DNA of 64,000 nt from Bacteroidota bacterium (GCA_023396255.1 JAEWWU010000018.1:1-64000), one strand, 5' to 3'; shown: positions 37,799 to 47,444, counted from the first letter of the stretch. Numbers and translations: made by a program. The notes: generated by a model not told the origin, from the sequence alone.

Positions 37799-38830
37799 AT
37801 GAAGCGTATTTTTTCGCTCTTTCTTCTTTTCTGTTTCGTTGGGCTGTGTTTATTCTCTTGTCAGTCCTCTTCTTCCGATTATCAGGTGTACGAAGGCTCT
37901 GTTTTCCATACCTATTTCAGAATGGTGTACAAGGGGGATCGATCCTTACAAAAGGTTATAGACAAAGCACTCGAAGAGGTCAATGCTTCGGCAAACGCTT
38001 TTGACTCCACTTCCTTGCTCTATGCTATTAACCATAACCAAACGGAACAGGCGGATTCTATGCTATTGCACCTTATTTCTCTTGCGAGAGAGGTGAGTAC
38101 TTTATCCCAAGGGGCCTATGATGTTACGGCGGCACCTTTGATTAATGCGTGGGGGTTTGGTTTTTCTGCTCCAATAGAGATGACTCCCTCCCGTGTGGAT
38201 AGCCTTTTGTCTTTTGTGGGGATGGATAAGTTGCAAATCGAGGGGATGCGTGTTGTAAAAAAAGATCCACGAGTAATGCTCAATCTTTCTTCTATTGCCA
38301 AGGGTTTTGCCTCCGATTGGGTGGCTGTAGCTTTGGAACGAGAAGGGGTAGAGAACTATATGATTGAGATTGGTGGAGAGATTGCCTACAAGGGGGTTAA
38401 TCCGAATGGTATGGCTTGGAGCATCGGGTTGAGCAAGCCTATCCAAGATAGTTTGGTTGTAGATCCTACCTTGGATATGGAAGCTGTTCTGAAACTTTCT
38501 GGTAAGGGCGGTTTGGCTACCTCGGGCAATTATCGCAACTATAAAAAAGATTCCAAGAGCGGACGTATTTATGGTCATACGGTTTCTCCCATTACGGGTT
38601 ACCCCGTTCAGCAAGATGTTCTTAGTGCCACAGTTTTGGCTCCCACAGCTGCTTTGGCAGATGCTTTAGCCACAGCTTTTATGGCGGTGGGATCACAGAA
38701 AGCACAAGCAATGGCTCAATCTTTGCCACGAGTAGAGTATTTTCTTATTCTTCCGGGAGCTCGAGAAGGAACTTTTGAAACGCTCATTTCTCCCGGGTTG
38801 AAACATTCCATTACAGATTTTGAGGATTGA
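37799..38830 (+). CDS. apbE: FAD:protein FMN transferase (ApbE), lipoprotein form
   Basis: The 343-aa lipoprotein (lipobox LFSC, Cys21) attaches FMN covalently to threonine in proteins such as the NQR/RNF subunits. ApbE landmarks are the N-terminal VFHTYFRMVY, the ANAFDSTSLLYAIN segment near 77, YDVTAAPLINAWGF near 125, the SSIAKGFASDWVA motif near 175, the IEIGGEIAYKG strand near 200, and GHTVSPITGYPV near 262. I chose the ATG at 37799 because the lipoprotein signal starts there. Confidence 0.92.
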   Translation: MKRIFSLFLLFCFVGLCLFSCQSSSSDYQVYEGSVFHTYFRMVYKGDRSLQKVIDKALEEVNASANAFDSTSLLYAINHNQTEQADSMLLHLISLAREVSTLSQGAYDVTAAPLINAWGFGFSAPIEMTPSRVDSLLSFVGMDKLQIEGMRVVKKDPRVMLNLSSIAKGFASDWVAVALEREGVENYMIEIGGEIAYKGVNPNGMAWSIGLSKPIQDSLVVDPTLDMEAVLKLSGKGGLATSGNYRNYKKDSKSGRIYGHTVSPITGYPVQQDVLSATVLAPTAALADALATAFMAVGSQKAQAMAQSLPRVEYFLILPGAREGTFETLISPGLKHSITDFED

Positions 38831-38870
38831 TTTGTCTCTCCTTTCCGATGCAATCCTTTTTACTTTTTCT

Positions 38871-40277
38871 ATGTCTATTCATTCCTTTGCTTCAAATATT
38901 TCTCCCATTCCTCCTTTTTCTCGGCAACTGAGAGGGAAGACGGCTCTTTTCTATACCCTTGGATGCAAACTTAACTTTGCCGAAACCTCTACCATCGGAC
39001 AAGAGTTGGCTCTTCAGGGGGTAACTCGTTTCGATACTTCACGAGGAGGAGAACCCGACATTTGTATCATCAATACGTGTAGTGTTACCGATATGGCGGA
39101 TAAGAAATGCCGTTCGGTTATTAGAAAGCTGCACCGATCTTACCCTCGAGCCATTATTGTGGTGACCGGGTGTTATGCACAACTCAAGGGGGATGAAATC
39201 CGGAAAATGGAAGGCGTTTCGTTGGTGGTTGGTGCCGGACGCAAGACAGAGGTGGTGCCTTTGTTGGCATCTCTCTTCGCTGGAGAGATTACGGCAACAG
39301 ATACTTTTTTTGGGGCAGGGCGTGAGCACTTGCATCTGTTCGAAGGGGGATGCTCCAGTGAAGATCGCACAAGGCATTTTTTGAAAGTTCAAGACGGATG
39401 CGACTATTTTTGCTCTTATTGCACCATTCCCTTTGCCCGTGGGCGTAGCCGCAATGGGTCTATTGCCGAGTTGGTGGAGCAAGCCCGTAAAGTTGCCTCA
39501 GAGGGGGGCAAAGAATTGGTCCTAACCGGTGTGAATATCGGTGACTATGGTAAGAGTACGGGAGAGAGCTTGCCCAATCTGCTATTTGCTCTTTCTCAAG
39601 TCGAGGGTATAGAGCGCATCCGTATAGGTTCGGTGGAGCCGGATTTACTTACTGACGAGTTGATTGATTTGGTGGCAGACCCAACCAATAAGATTATGCC
39701 CCACTTTCATTTGCCCCTCCAAGCGGGGAACAATGTAGTTTTAAAGTTGATGCGCCGCCATTATGATTGTGCTCTCTTTGAAGACCGTTTGATGAGGATC
39801 AAAAAACTCATCCCAGAGGCCTTTATCGGAGTCGATGTCATCGCCGGAATGAGGGGCGAAACATTGGAGCTGTTCCAAGAAGGATACAATTTTATAGAAT
39901 CTCTTCCGTGGACGCGCCTGCACGTTTTCCCTTACAGTGAGCGGGCAGGAACAAAGGCATTGAGTATAACTCCCATTGTGGACAAAGCCGAGAAGGAGCA
40001 TCGTGCTCACCAATTGATAACCCTTTCCGATGCCCGTTTACTCTCTTTCTATAAAGAAGCCCAAGGAAAGCAAAGACCCGTTTTGTGGGAAAAAACACAA
40101 ACAAGGGGGTTGATGTTAGGGTTTACAGACAACTATATCCGTGTGGCAATGGCTTATGATCCGGCTCGAGTGGGAGCTGTCGAAAGGGTCCTTTTGGGGG
40201 CTCCAAGTCCCGATGGCAGTTATTGTGGAGTACAAGAGACGAATCCCTTGTCTTTGTTGACCTATTTGCAAGAATAA
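38871..40277 (+). CDS. mtaB: tRNA t6A37 methylthiotransferase MtaB
   Basis: The 468-aa radical-SAM enzyme converts t6A to ms2t6A at position 37 of ANN-decoding tRNAs. Its N-terminal cluster cysteines lie in YTLGCKLNFAET, NTCSVTDMADKKC and VVTGCYAQL. The radical SAM motif CDYFCSYCTIPFARGRSRN (near 178) and a C-terminal TRAM-like region are present. The KLN variant after TLGC is characteristic of MtaB rather than MiaB. I chose the ATG at 38871 (40 bp after apbE); an earlier TTG would overlap apbE. Confidence 0.93.
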   Translation: MSIHSFASNISPIPPFSRQLRGKTALFYTLGCKLNFAETSTIGQELALQGVTRFDTSRGGEPDICIINTCSVTDMADKKCRSVIRKLHRSYPRAIIVVTGCYAQLKGDEIRKMEGVSLVVGAGRKTEVVPLLASLFAGEITATDTFFGAGREHLHLFEGGCSSEDRTRHFLKVQDGCDYFCSYCTIPFARGRSRNGSIAELVEQARKVASEGGKELVLTGVNIGDYGKSTGESLPNLLFALSQVEGIERIRIGSVEPDLLTDELIDLVADPTNKIMPHFHLPLQAGNNVVLKLMRRHYDCALFEDRLMRIKKLIPEAFIGVDVIAGMRGETLELFQEGYNFIESLPWTRLHVFPYSERAGTKALSITPIVDKAEKEHRAHQLITLSDARLLSFYKEAQGKQRPVLWEKTQTRGLMLGFTDNYIRVAMAYDPARVGAVERVLLGAPSPDGSYCGVQETNPLSLLTYLQE

Positions 40278-40305
40278 TTCACCATACCTTTTATTTTTCT
40301 GTCCG

Positions 40306-41382
40306 ATGTCTCTCTCCTCTTTTCCTGTCGAAGAACCTTCGTTACGCCCACCAATGGCAGTGGTGATTCTCAATTGGAATGGAGCCCAATTGCTGCAGCG
40401 TTTTCTGCCATCGGTGCTGGCGCACACTCCATCCTCTTTGGCAGATGTTGTTGTGGTGGACAATGGCTCTACCGATGGCTCTTTAGCTTTGTTGTCGGAT
40501 CAATTTCCGTCTGCTAAACAGCTGGTTTTTGACTGTAATTTGGGATATGCCGGAGGATATAATAGAGCAGTAAAGGAGCTGGATTACCCTTATTTGTGTC
40601 TGCTTAATAGCGACATAGAACTGAAAGAAACTTCGAAAAATTGGTTGGAGCGACCAATTGCTTTGTTCAACGCAGATCCGTTGTTGGCAGCTCTGCAACC
40701 CAAAATTCTTAGTCAAAAAAATCCGTCATTCTTTGAGTATGCCGGGGCAGCGGGTGGCTATGTTGATTGTTTGGGATATCCTTTTTGTAGAGGACGAATA
40801 TTCGATACCGTAGAGCAAGATAGGGGGCAGTACGACTCTGAGCAAGCTATTTTTTGGGCCTCGGGGGCTTGTCTGTTTGTACGTCGAGAGGCTTTCTTGT
40901 CGGTTGGAGGGTTCGATGAGTTGTTTTTTGCTCATATGGAAGAGATTGATTTTTGCTGGCGTCTGCACAGAGCCGGATTCAAGGTGGCATTTACGCCTCG
41001 CAGTGTGGTGTACCACGTTGGGGGAGCCAGTTTGTCGGAGAGCAATCCTCGTAAAACATTTCTCAATTTTAGAAATAATCGTCTTATGTTGCGGAAAAAT
41101 CTTCCAAGCAGTCAGTATCATTGGGTGAGGTTAATCCGCTTCGTGTTGGACCTTGTGTCGGCATTTGTTTTCCTCTTATCCGGACGCCCCACCCACGCAC
41201 GAGCTGTTGTTGAAGCTCTATTGGATCAACAGCGACCGTCTACCCCTCCGCCCACCTTGTTTGCTCGAGAGAGCAGGGCTCCACTGACCTCCTTTTCTAT
41301 TTTGTGGCAATATCATATTTTGGGAAGAAAATTCTTCTTTCTACTTCCAAAGGACGACACCACCCAACGATTTGGAAAATAA
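40306..41382 (+). CDS. Family 2 glycosyltransferase (rhamnosyltransferase-like)
   Basis: The 358-aa protein is a WbbL/RfbF-type GT2 enzyme. It has MAVVILNWNGAQLLQRFL (near 18), VVVVDNGSTDGS (near 47), LLNSDIEL (near 99), the acceptor loop ASGACLFVRREAF (near 186) and the ED-like MEEIDFCWRLHRAG segment (near 211). These enzymes build O-antigen or other surface glycans. The donor and acceptor are unknown. Copy D of the intergenic repeat overlaps its last codons. Confidence 0.9.
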   Translation: MSLSSFPVEEPSLRPPMAVVILNWNGAQLLQRFLPSVLAHTPSSLADVVVVDNGSTDGSLALLSDQFPSAKQLVFDCNLGYAGGYNRAVKELDYPYLCLLNSDIELKETSKNWLERPIALFNADPLLAALQPKILSQKNPSFFEYAGAAGGYVDCLGYPFCRGRIFDTVEQDRGQYDSEQAIFWASGACLFVRREAFLSVGGFDELFFAHMEEIDFCWRLHRAGFKVAFTPRSVVYHVGGASLSESNPRKTFLNFRNNRLMLRKNLPSSQYHWVRLIRFVLDLVSAFVFLLSGRPTHARAVVEALLDQQRPSTPPPTLFARESRAPLTSFSILWQYHILGRKFFFLLPKDDTTQRFGK

Positions 41383-41520
41383 TTCCCTCAAAAGGGGGAA
41401 AATTCAGGGGAGAAAAATTTCATTCCCTTGGAGAAAAATATTTTTTACAGGGAATTATCAAAAATTAATTCCCTCAAAATCACCAAAAAGTAGGGAACTA
41501 ATTGCTCTTTTTGAGGGAAG
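41372..41520. repeat. Intergenic GGGAATTATC repeat, copy D (full)
   Basis: The core GGGAATTA (41450-41457) pairs with TAATTCCC (41466-41473), and CCCTCAAAA (41471-41479) pairs with TTTTGAGGG (41509-41517). The core is nearly identical to copy B over about 90 bp. Additional AATTCCCTCAAAAGGGGG (41381-41398) and GGAGAAAAATATTTTTT precede it. The left end reaches the last codons of the glycosyltransferase. The remaining intergenic sequence to 41763 shows nothing else. Confidence 0.8.
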
Positions 41521-41763
41521 AAATAGCCGACCCTCAACATCCGATATCAGGCATCCTTGAAAGCTCTTCGATTTCCTCTCCCCTTGCAAAGAAGAGCTTC
41601 TCATTCGCAAGAATTGTTCCTCACAAAGAAACAAACTCACTTAAAGAAGATCTACAGTTCGAAATTCGCCTTAAAGCTCATCCAGCCTTCCTTCTCTCTC
41701 CTTGCAGACAGATGAAGAGCAGAAAGCCCCGACAATCAAACTCAAATCTTTTAACCAATTCAA

Positions 41764-41795
41764 ATTGGCAGTTTTATAATATTCACTTACCTTTG
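41764..41795 (+). promoter_or_regulatory. Promoter of the large lipoprotein gene
   Basis: ATTG (41764-41767), 20 nt, then TACCTTTG (41788-41795). The -7 box is a full match. The start near 41802 gives a leader of about 125 nt before the ATG at 41927. Confidence 0.62.
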
Positions 41796-41926
41796 CAGAA
41801 AACATCGTAGAAAAACAGACAGAAAAACAGATCGAATAGCCCCTACAGGAAGAACTTTGCTAGTGCTCGGCTCGCTTCAAATGTTTCTTCTCAATTTATT
41901 TCTAACATAAATCCAATTAACCAAGA

Positions 41927-43972
41927 ATGAAAAGACTACAAATCATCGGTCTTACGGCCGTTGTCTTGTGTTTGCTTGCCTTGTCTTCTTGCAAAAAAGA
42001 TGAACCCAAGAGCAATGGCAACAATCCGACAACATCGAAAACAGTACAAAGTGGCAGAGTAGAACTCGACTTGAGCTTTGGAATAGAAAATCCTGACCTG
42101 AGACATATGCCTATCACAATTCAGGACAATGGTATTCCCTCACTGGATCTTGACCCTTCCAAACTCCCGAACGGCTTGGAAGTACGCTCTTCTATCTATA
42201 TTATGCGTCTCAACAAGTCTGCAAATGGTGGAGGGAATCCAACCCAAGAGTATCTGACCATTCTCAAAGATGTCAAACTCAGAGTAAGCAGATCGGGCAA
42301 TGAACGTCCTCGATTGGTTTACAAAGAATTTGCCGATATCAAAGGATTTGTGAACAAAGAAGATGCCCGTAACTATGACTGGTATATGTGCGCTTTGGTT
42401 GGAGGAAAATGGGAAAACGACAAACAAACCTATCAACCTTTTGGCAACGATGCTCTATCGCCCCATAACCCTGGAGACAATGGTACTATCGAAGTTCCTT
42501 ATGGTTTTGCTTGGAAGAAATTCGATTTTGAAAATATGGGTTCCTTCGTCGAGGGTGCCAATTTCAGCCCTATGGGGTACTTTTTTCGCTTCAAAATAGA
42601 GAATGCAACCCAAGCAAACTACAAGGTAAATTCTCTTACATTTGAGAGCGAAAGCCTCTTCTCCCACGCCTATTTCGATCCCACGGGCAATAATTTGTCA
42701 CGGGGAGATTTTGAACACTCTCGTGCTCGGTGGGCCAATGCCTCAACCTCCAATATTTGGACTATCACTCCTCCCAACGGAAATATATTGGATATAAATG
42801 CCAATACCACCACATCAGGGTACTATTATGTTTGGTTTGCTTCAAACAAGGTACATTATACCCTTAGTGACCCCAAAATCGATGAACAAATGAGCAATGC
42901 CCTCAAGATTACAATTTCAGGGGTTGGGATGAAAGCCAAATCTCAGTATTCCTTTACCACCACTCTCAAGCCCAAGGCTGGCACTACCGGAGCGGCCCTA
43001 CTCAACTCGTCTCCTATGCGCTTACTCAAACTCAAACAACCACAAGGGGAAGAATTAGTGCACCCTATGTATTATATGGGCAACGGAACCGGAGCCTATG
43101 GAGATGTGTCATACACAACGGGAGTAACCCCCTCTATGGAATGCGACACGGAAAAGACATCTGGAGGAGTTTTTGATGCCGGTACTTTCATAGACACAAA
43201 ACCCTACAACAGAACAGTCTCCGATGGAGATGGCAACCAAAATTGGAATGTGACCCCCGACAATCGCTACTTGCCAACATTGGCAGACTGGATGACGATT
43301 CTTCCCGTTTCCCGTTCCGAAAGCACTCAACACGTAGCTGCGTGGTCACACGGAAATAGCGACTTCGAGAGATACAAATGGTTTGATCGTCTGGAGGGTA
43401 ATGACCTAAATCTCACCCGCACCGGAGAGTATGCCTCACTTCGAACTACCCAAGGAGGTGCTCCCCGATTTTACACCGCCAAGGCTTACTACTATGCCAA
43501 AGGAATAGCCGGTGGAAGCTACCAAATGTTCGCTCTACGCTTCGTTGATGGAGGAGACTCGGATGCCCCTGTGGTTAAGGTCGGCAATCGATTCCGTTCT
43601 TATTGGAGATACACCTACGTACCCTCAGCAAATATGCTACGAATTGACATCGTACATATTGGAGAAGGTTCCGTAGACCCAGTACTCAACCAAGCGATAA
43701 GCATTGATGTTCTAAAAAACAATATGTACACCTATTTCCAGAAAGCAGAGGAACAGGGAAAGTTAGTCACACACTATTTGCCGTTTGGTGGTCACCCCAA
43801 TCGTACCTCTCCCAATATCAATGGTCGCTACTTAGCATCCACCACTTTGGACGGGAAATTTTGTGGTATACTTTTCGAAAAAAACGGTTTCTTTATTCAT
43901 TATTTGACAGATGTTGAGAATGCAATAACCACCAAAGTTCGCTACTTCAAAGTCGATCCCTCTCAACCCTGA
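41927..43972 (+). CDS. Large surface lipoprotein of unknown function
   Basis: The 681-aa protein starts with a lipoprotein signal (lipobox LSSC, Cys22). The mature N-terminus CKKDEP resembles the K-(D/E)2 surface-export signal described for Bacteroidota lipoproteins, so display on the outer face is likely. The body is beta-rich with many Asn, Thr and aromatic residues. A C-terminal part (about 440-560: NRYLPTLADWMTILPVS and later FALRFVDGG) recalls domains seen in fimbrillin-like or FISUMP proteins, but I could not place it in a family. A 47-aa peptide gene follows. Confidence 0.7.
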   Translation: MKRLQIIGLTAVVLCLLALSSCKKDEPKSNGNNPTTSKTVQSGRVELDLSFGIENPDLRHMPITIQDNGIPSLDLDPSKLPNGLEVRSSIYIMRLNKSANGGGNPTQEYLTILKDVKLRVSRSGNERPRLVYKEFADIKGFVNKEDARNYDWYMCALVGGKWENDKQTYQPFGNDALSPHNPGDNGTIEVPYGFAWKKFDFENMGSFVEGANFSPMGYFFRFKIENATQANYKVNSLTFESESLFSHAYFDPTGNNLSRGDFEHSRARWANASTSNIWTITPPNGNILDINANTTTSGYYYVWFASNKVHYTLSDPKIDEQMSNALKITISGVGMKAKSQYSFTTTLKPKAGTTGAALLNSSPMRLLKLKQPQGEELVHPMYYMGNGTGAYGDVSYTTGVTPSMECDTEKTSGGVFDAGTFIDTKPYNRTVSDGDGNQNWNVTPDNRYLPTLADWMTILPVSRSESTQHVAAWSHGNSDFERYKWFDRLEGNDLNLTRTGEYASLRTTQGGAPRFYTAKAYYYAKGIAGGSYQMFALRFVDGGDSDAPVVKVGNRFRSYWRYTYVPSANMLRIDIVHIGEGSVDPVLNQAISIDVLKNNMYTYFQKAEEQGKLVTHYLPFGGHPNRTSPNINGRYLASTTLDGKFCGILFEKNGFFIHYLTDVENAITTKVRYFKVDPSQP

Positions 43973-44011
43973 CAAAGGCTACTCAGTAAATAACGATAAA
44001 AATCATAAAAG

Positions 44012-44155
44012 ATGAAACAAATCTATCAGACACCCATCGTAGAGACAGCCCTTATCAAAAGTGGGCTGCCCATAGCTGCCACCATCGATTCAGGTTCAAC
44101 GGGACACGCCATCGGCGATTGGAACGCAGGAGACGAAGAAACTTTGGAAGATTAA
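44012..44155 (+). CDS. Small peptide gene (47 aa), MK-x-IYxxP type
   Basis: ATG at 44012 to TAA at 44155 encodes a complete 47-residue peptide beginning MKQIYQTPIVETALIK and ending GDWNAGDEETLED. It lies 39 bp after the large lipoprotein gene in the same direction. The layout (MKxxYxxPxVE start, a short hydrophobic LPIAATI patch, then a Gly/Asp/Trp-rich acidic tail) matches a class of tiny Bacteroidota proteins seen near surface lipoproteins, with no known function. It lacks a standard signal peptide and cysteines. The context and pattern make chance unlikely. Confidence 0.6.
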   Translation: MKQIYQTPIVETALIKSGLPIAATIDSGSTGHAIGDWNAGDEETLED

Positions 44156-44187
44156 TTTTCGAACAGCAATCAGTTACATACCATTTG

Positions 44188-44225
44188 GCGAGGTACCCCT
44201 TTCTGTTAAGCAGGGGGTACCTCGC
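44188..44225. repeat. 12-bp perfect inverted repeat with GGTACC arms
   Basis: GCGAGGTACCCC (44188-44199) and GGGGTACCTCGC (44214-44225) form a perfect 12-bp stem around a 14-nt loop. It lies 33 bp after the 47-aa peptide gene and upstream of the protease promoter. No T-run follows, so it may be a weak terminator or an RNA element. Confidence 0.6.
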
Positions 44226-44276
44226 GACTTTATGGGATCGCGCAAAAACCTCGCCACGGTTTTGGCTGAAAGGGAA

Positions 44277-44307
44277 TTTATGGGTTATCATTTTTTTTGT
44301 ACCTTGC
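44277..44307 (+). promoter_or_regulatory. Promoter of the first PepK-like protease gene
   Basis: TTTA (44277-44280), 19 nt, then TACCTTGC (44300-44307). The same block (a T-run, then TACCTTGC) appears at 47445-47475 upstream of the second protease gene, showing the promoter was duplicated with the gene. Here the -33 box has one mismatch. Confidence 0.55.
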
Positions 44308-44377
44308 GAGGCTTTTTGGTGGGTACCCAATAGTAGGGGTAGGTAACTAAGAATTGATCACAAATCTATTATACGAA

Positions 44378-47260
44378 ATGAATAAAGTAAAAAGTATCTT
44401 CAGATCGCTGACTGTTGGTGCTGTAGTGCTCTCTGTTGGGAGTGTGGCTTATGCGCAACAATCTTTTGGAGGTCAGCCTCGTTCTTTCTCTTCGGCATCG
44501 CTACGCAGTGCAGAGCAAGAGCTCAGAGTACAAAACGTTCCTCTCAATTTCAATGTGGACGATGAACTTTTGCGTGCCTCTTGGTCGGCTGCTCGCCAAG
44601 GAGTAGCCCCTACCATTGGAAAAGTCATCAACAGCGAAATAAGCTTTGCCAAAACTGCCCAATGGGTAGCCACCGATGGAAATATCCGCATCTACCGTAT
44701 GATGGTCTCTACCGAGGGAACTCCTTCGGGTGTTGTTTTTTACTACAAAGACTTTTTCATTCCGCAGGGGGGAAGACTCTTCATCTACGACATTGACCAA
44801 AAAGAAGTCTTGGGAGCTTATACCCACGAGACGCATCCTCAGCACGGAGCATTCGCCACTGAGCCACTGAGCACCAACACTGTGATATTTCAATACGAAG
44901 CCCCTGTCGGAGTAGAAATGCCATCTATCGAGATTGAAGGATTGGGTTACTTATATGCAGCTACTCCATTCAAATCAATGGGAGAAGGAGTGGATTTCTC
45001 CGATCCCTATTTGAGTAAAGCCTGTCAAATCAATATAAACTGTGCAGAAGGCAACGATTGGCAAACCGAAAAAGCAGGCATCGTGGCTTTGTTACAAAAA
45101 GTGCCGGGAGATACATTTAACAGCTATAACGTTAGTGCTTGTTCGGGAAATGTACTCAACAACACCCAAGAAGACTTTAAGCCCTACATCATCTCGGCTG
45201 CACACTGTGCCGGAGAGAAAAACAGCTCATCCAACCTTACAGAAGGAAACTGGAAAGGGAAATTCGATATTTCTCAGTCCATTATGGATCAGTGGATTTT
45301 TGGTTTTAATTACGAAAAACCACGCTGCACCAACGGAAGCTATGCAGACTACAACATCAAGTCTCTCGTGGGTTGCAAAATGGTCTCTTACCTCCCTCTT
45401 TATGGACACTCGGACGGACTGCTTCTTTTGCTCAACGAAGAAATTCCCCAAGACTACCGAGTTTATTACAATGGATTCGATGCCACCGATGGGTTTCCCA
45501 AAAGTGGAGTAGGCATACACCACCCCGCCTCTGACAGTAAAAAAATATCCGTCTTCAACGAAAGCAGTAGCGAAATGATTTATGACAAGTGGAAAACCTC
45601 CGCTTCGATGGGTGGAGAAAATGATCACTTCAAATTTAAGTTCGCAGCAGGGCAAACAGAAGGAGGCTCTTCCGGGTCTTCGCTCTTTAACCAAGAAAAG
45701 TTGGTGGTAGGAACGCTCACCGGGGGAGAAACCTATCCTTGTAGCGGCTCCAGTTGGTATGGGCGTTTGTCTGTACACTGGGACAAATACAAGAGCAAGG
45801 GAGAACAGTATTATATGTCTCACGCCTTGGATCCAAAAAACGGAGGAACAGTAAAGAAGATCAAGGGAACTTGGCGCAACGGCTTTATGCCCCTGCTTAC
45901 CATTAAGGGAGTAGAAGCCACTATCATAGAATCCGGTAAGAAAGTTGCTCTCAAGTGGGATGCTCTGCCCAAGCATAGCCAAGGCTATTCTATCTCTTAC
46001 CTCATCTTCAGAGATAGTGAACAAATCAAAGAAACCTCCGAAACCTCTTTTACGGACGCCCTAACCACGGAGCTCATCTCGCGCGGAGCCATTCGTTATT
46101 CCGTGGTTCCTCGTTATCAAATCAATGGCAAATATGAAACCACGGCCCCTGCCTTTGCTGCCGTTTATGTAGCTCCGGTAGTAAAAGAGGCCCACAATGT
46201 AAAGGTTGTGGCTGCAGACAAGGGTGTACAAATTACTTGGGACCCTGCCATCAATGGGCAAACCATCAGCAAAAGCGACAATAAACGCTTCATTACCATC
46301 ACTCCGCCCACCGGAGCAGTTCCTCCCTCCAAAGTGAACAGGGTTTGGGTGGTAGACACCTGGCGCACCGAATCATATCCATCAGAAGATATTTACTTGT
46401 CTCAAGTGAACTTTGTTCCGGCAAAAGGGGGCGTAAGCGTAGATCTTGTGATCTACCAAAAGGGAATGAACCCCGTTGTAGAACGTGTTTCCATCCCCGA
46501 AGGAGTTTCCACTACCGAATACTTCCGCTACGCACTAAAGAATCCGGTAAAGGTCAGCAACAAACAAAACCTTTGGGTTGGATTTGAATTTCTACCGAGT
46601 ATGCCGGGGTATGCAATCCGCCAGGTTTCGGCAAAAGACGATCGCTATGAAACAGATGGTGGACGATTTATCTTTATTGTCAAACGCAGTAACAATTACG
46701 ATTTGGACAAAACGGTAGACTACACCAGGATATGGGAAGAGGGCTGGAATTCAAAGTGCCGCAAAGGTTATTTGGCGATGGAGCTGATGTTTACCAACGT
46801 GTCAAACTCGCTGATTTATCCTTGGGAGGGAACTTGGACACGTGCCCAATACCCGGGTACATTCCCAAAGGTCAAGGGATATAAGGTATTCAAAGGGAGC
46901 ACCCTCGTCAAAGAAGTGGGCGATGTCCGCTTTGTTATAGATGAAAACGGGACAACTTCCGACCAATATCGTGTAGAACCTATCTATGATTATCCCAATT
47001 TCCTTGGCACAGAGGAGATCAAGTTGGCAAACAAAGAGGTATACGCCTATCCCGCCGTTTTTGGAAATACACTCAATGTCAATCGCGCCGACCTTGTGGA
47101 AGAGGTTAAACTGTACGACGTACAAGGACGTTTAGTGCTCGCGCTCTCTGCCGATGTTCTAAACCAAACCGTCAACACCCAAACCTTGGCTGCCGGTACT
47201 TATATGGTTGTTCTAAAAACCGCCAATGGAACCATTTCTCAAAAAGTGGTAAAGCAATAA
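44378..47260 (+). CDS. T9SS-exported lysyl endopeptidase-like serine protease, copy 1
   Basis: The 960-aa protein has a signal peptide (1-26), a propeptide-like region (about 27-215) and a trypsin-fold domain (about 220-490). A C-terminal beta-sandwich part (about 510-860) and a T9SS type A sorting domain (about 885-960, ending in SQKVVKQ) follow. The likely catalytic triad is His276 (SAAHCAG), Asp346 (HSDGLLL) and Ser432 (GGSSGSSLF). Overall architecture matches PepK of P. gingivalis, a Lys-specific secreted protease; specificity here is inferred. It is probably anchored on the cell surface. I chose the ATG at 44378, matching the start of copy 2. Confidence 0.85.
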   Translation: MNKVKSIFRSLTVGAVVLSVGSVAYAQQSFGGQPRSFSSASLRSAEQELRVQNVPLNFNVDDELLRASWSAARQGVAPTIGKVINSEISFAKTAQWVATDGNIRIYRMMVSTEGTPSGVVFYYKDFFIPQGGRLFIYDIDQKEVLGAYTHETHPQHGAFATEPLSTNTVIFQYEAPVGVEMPSIEIEGLGYLYAATPFKSMGEGVDFSDPYLSKACQININCAEGNDWQTEKAGIVALLQKVPGDTFNSYNVSACSGNVLNNTQEDFKPYIISAAHCAGEKNSSSNLTEGNWKGKFDISQSIMDQWIFGFNYEKPRCTNGSYADYNIKSLVGCKMVSYLPLYGHSDGLLLLLNEEIPQDYRVYYNGFDATDGFPKSGVGIHHPASDSKKISVFNESSSEMIYDKWKTSASMGGENDHFKFKFAAGQTEGGSSGSSLFNQEKLVVGTLTGGETYPCSGSSWYGRLSVHWDKYKSKGEQYYMSHALDPKNGGTVKKIKGTWRNGFMPLLTIKGVEATIIESGKKVALKWDALPKHSQGYSISYLIFRDSEQIKETSETSFTDALTTELISRGAIRYSVVPRYQINGKYETTAPAFAAVYVAPVVKEAHNVKVVAADKGVQITWDPAINGQTISKSDNKRFITITPPTGAVPPSKVNRVWVVDTWRTESYPSEDIYLSQVNFVPAKGGVSVDLVIYQKGMNPVVERVSIPEGVSTTEYFRYALKNPVKVSNKQNLWVGFEFLPSMPGYAIRQVSAKDDRYETDGGRFIFIVKRSNNYDLDKTVDYTRIWEEGWNSKCRKGYLAMELMFTNVSNSLIYPWEGTWTRAQYPGTFPKVKGYKVFKGSTLVKEVGDVRFVIDENGTTSDQYRVEPIYDYPNFLGTEEIKLANKEVYAYPAVFGNTLNVNRADLVEEVKLYDVQGRLVLALSADVLNQTVNTQTLAAGTYMVVLKTANGTISQKVVKQ

Positions 47261-47291
47261 ACAGGCACCTTTAAGAAAAGAATAAACTATC

Positions 47292-47337
47292 GACCGGGAC
47301 TGTGGAGAGCATTTCTCCACGGTTTCGGTCATTTTTT
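47292..47337 (+). terminator. Terminator between the two protease genes
   Basis: GACCG...ACTGTGGAGA pairs with TCTCCACGGT...CGGTC (47292-47330), an interrupted stem of about 15 bp, followed by TTTTTT at 47332-47337. The two protease genes are therefore separate transcription units. Confidence 0.8.
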
Positions 47338-47444
47338 ATACATATTATTCATTTACCCTCCCCCTTTTATTCAGCCATATACTGCACAGCTTTGTTCAAA
47401 AAATCGCCTTATTTGGGGTGGTTATCGACATTTTTTACCAAGAG

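Noticed and set aside
45227..46024. A 265-codon frame open on the minus strand inside the first protease gene
   Set aside because: It lies antisense to conserved catalytic-domain sequence and has no recognisable protein features; it is explained by codon bias of the plus-strand gene.
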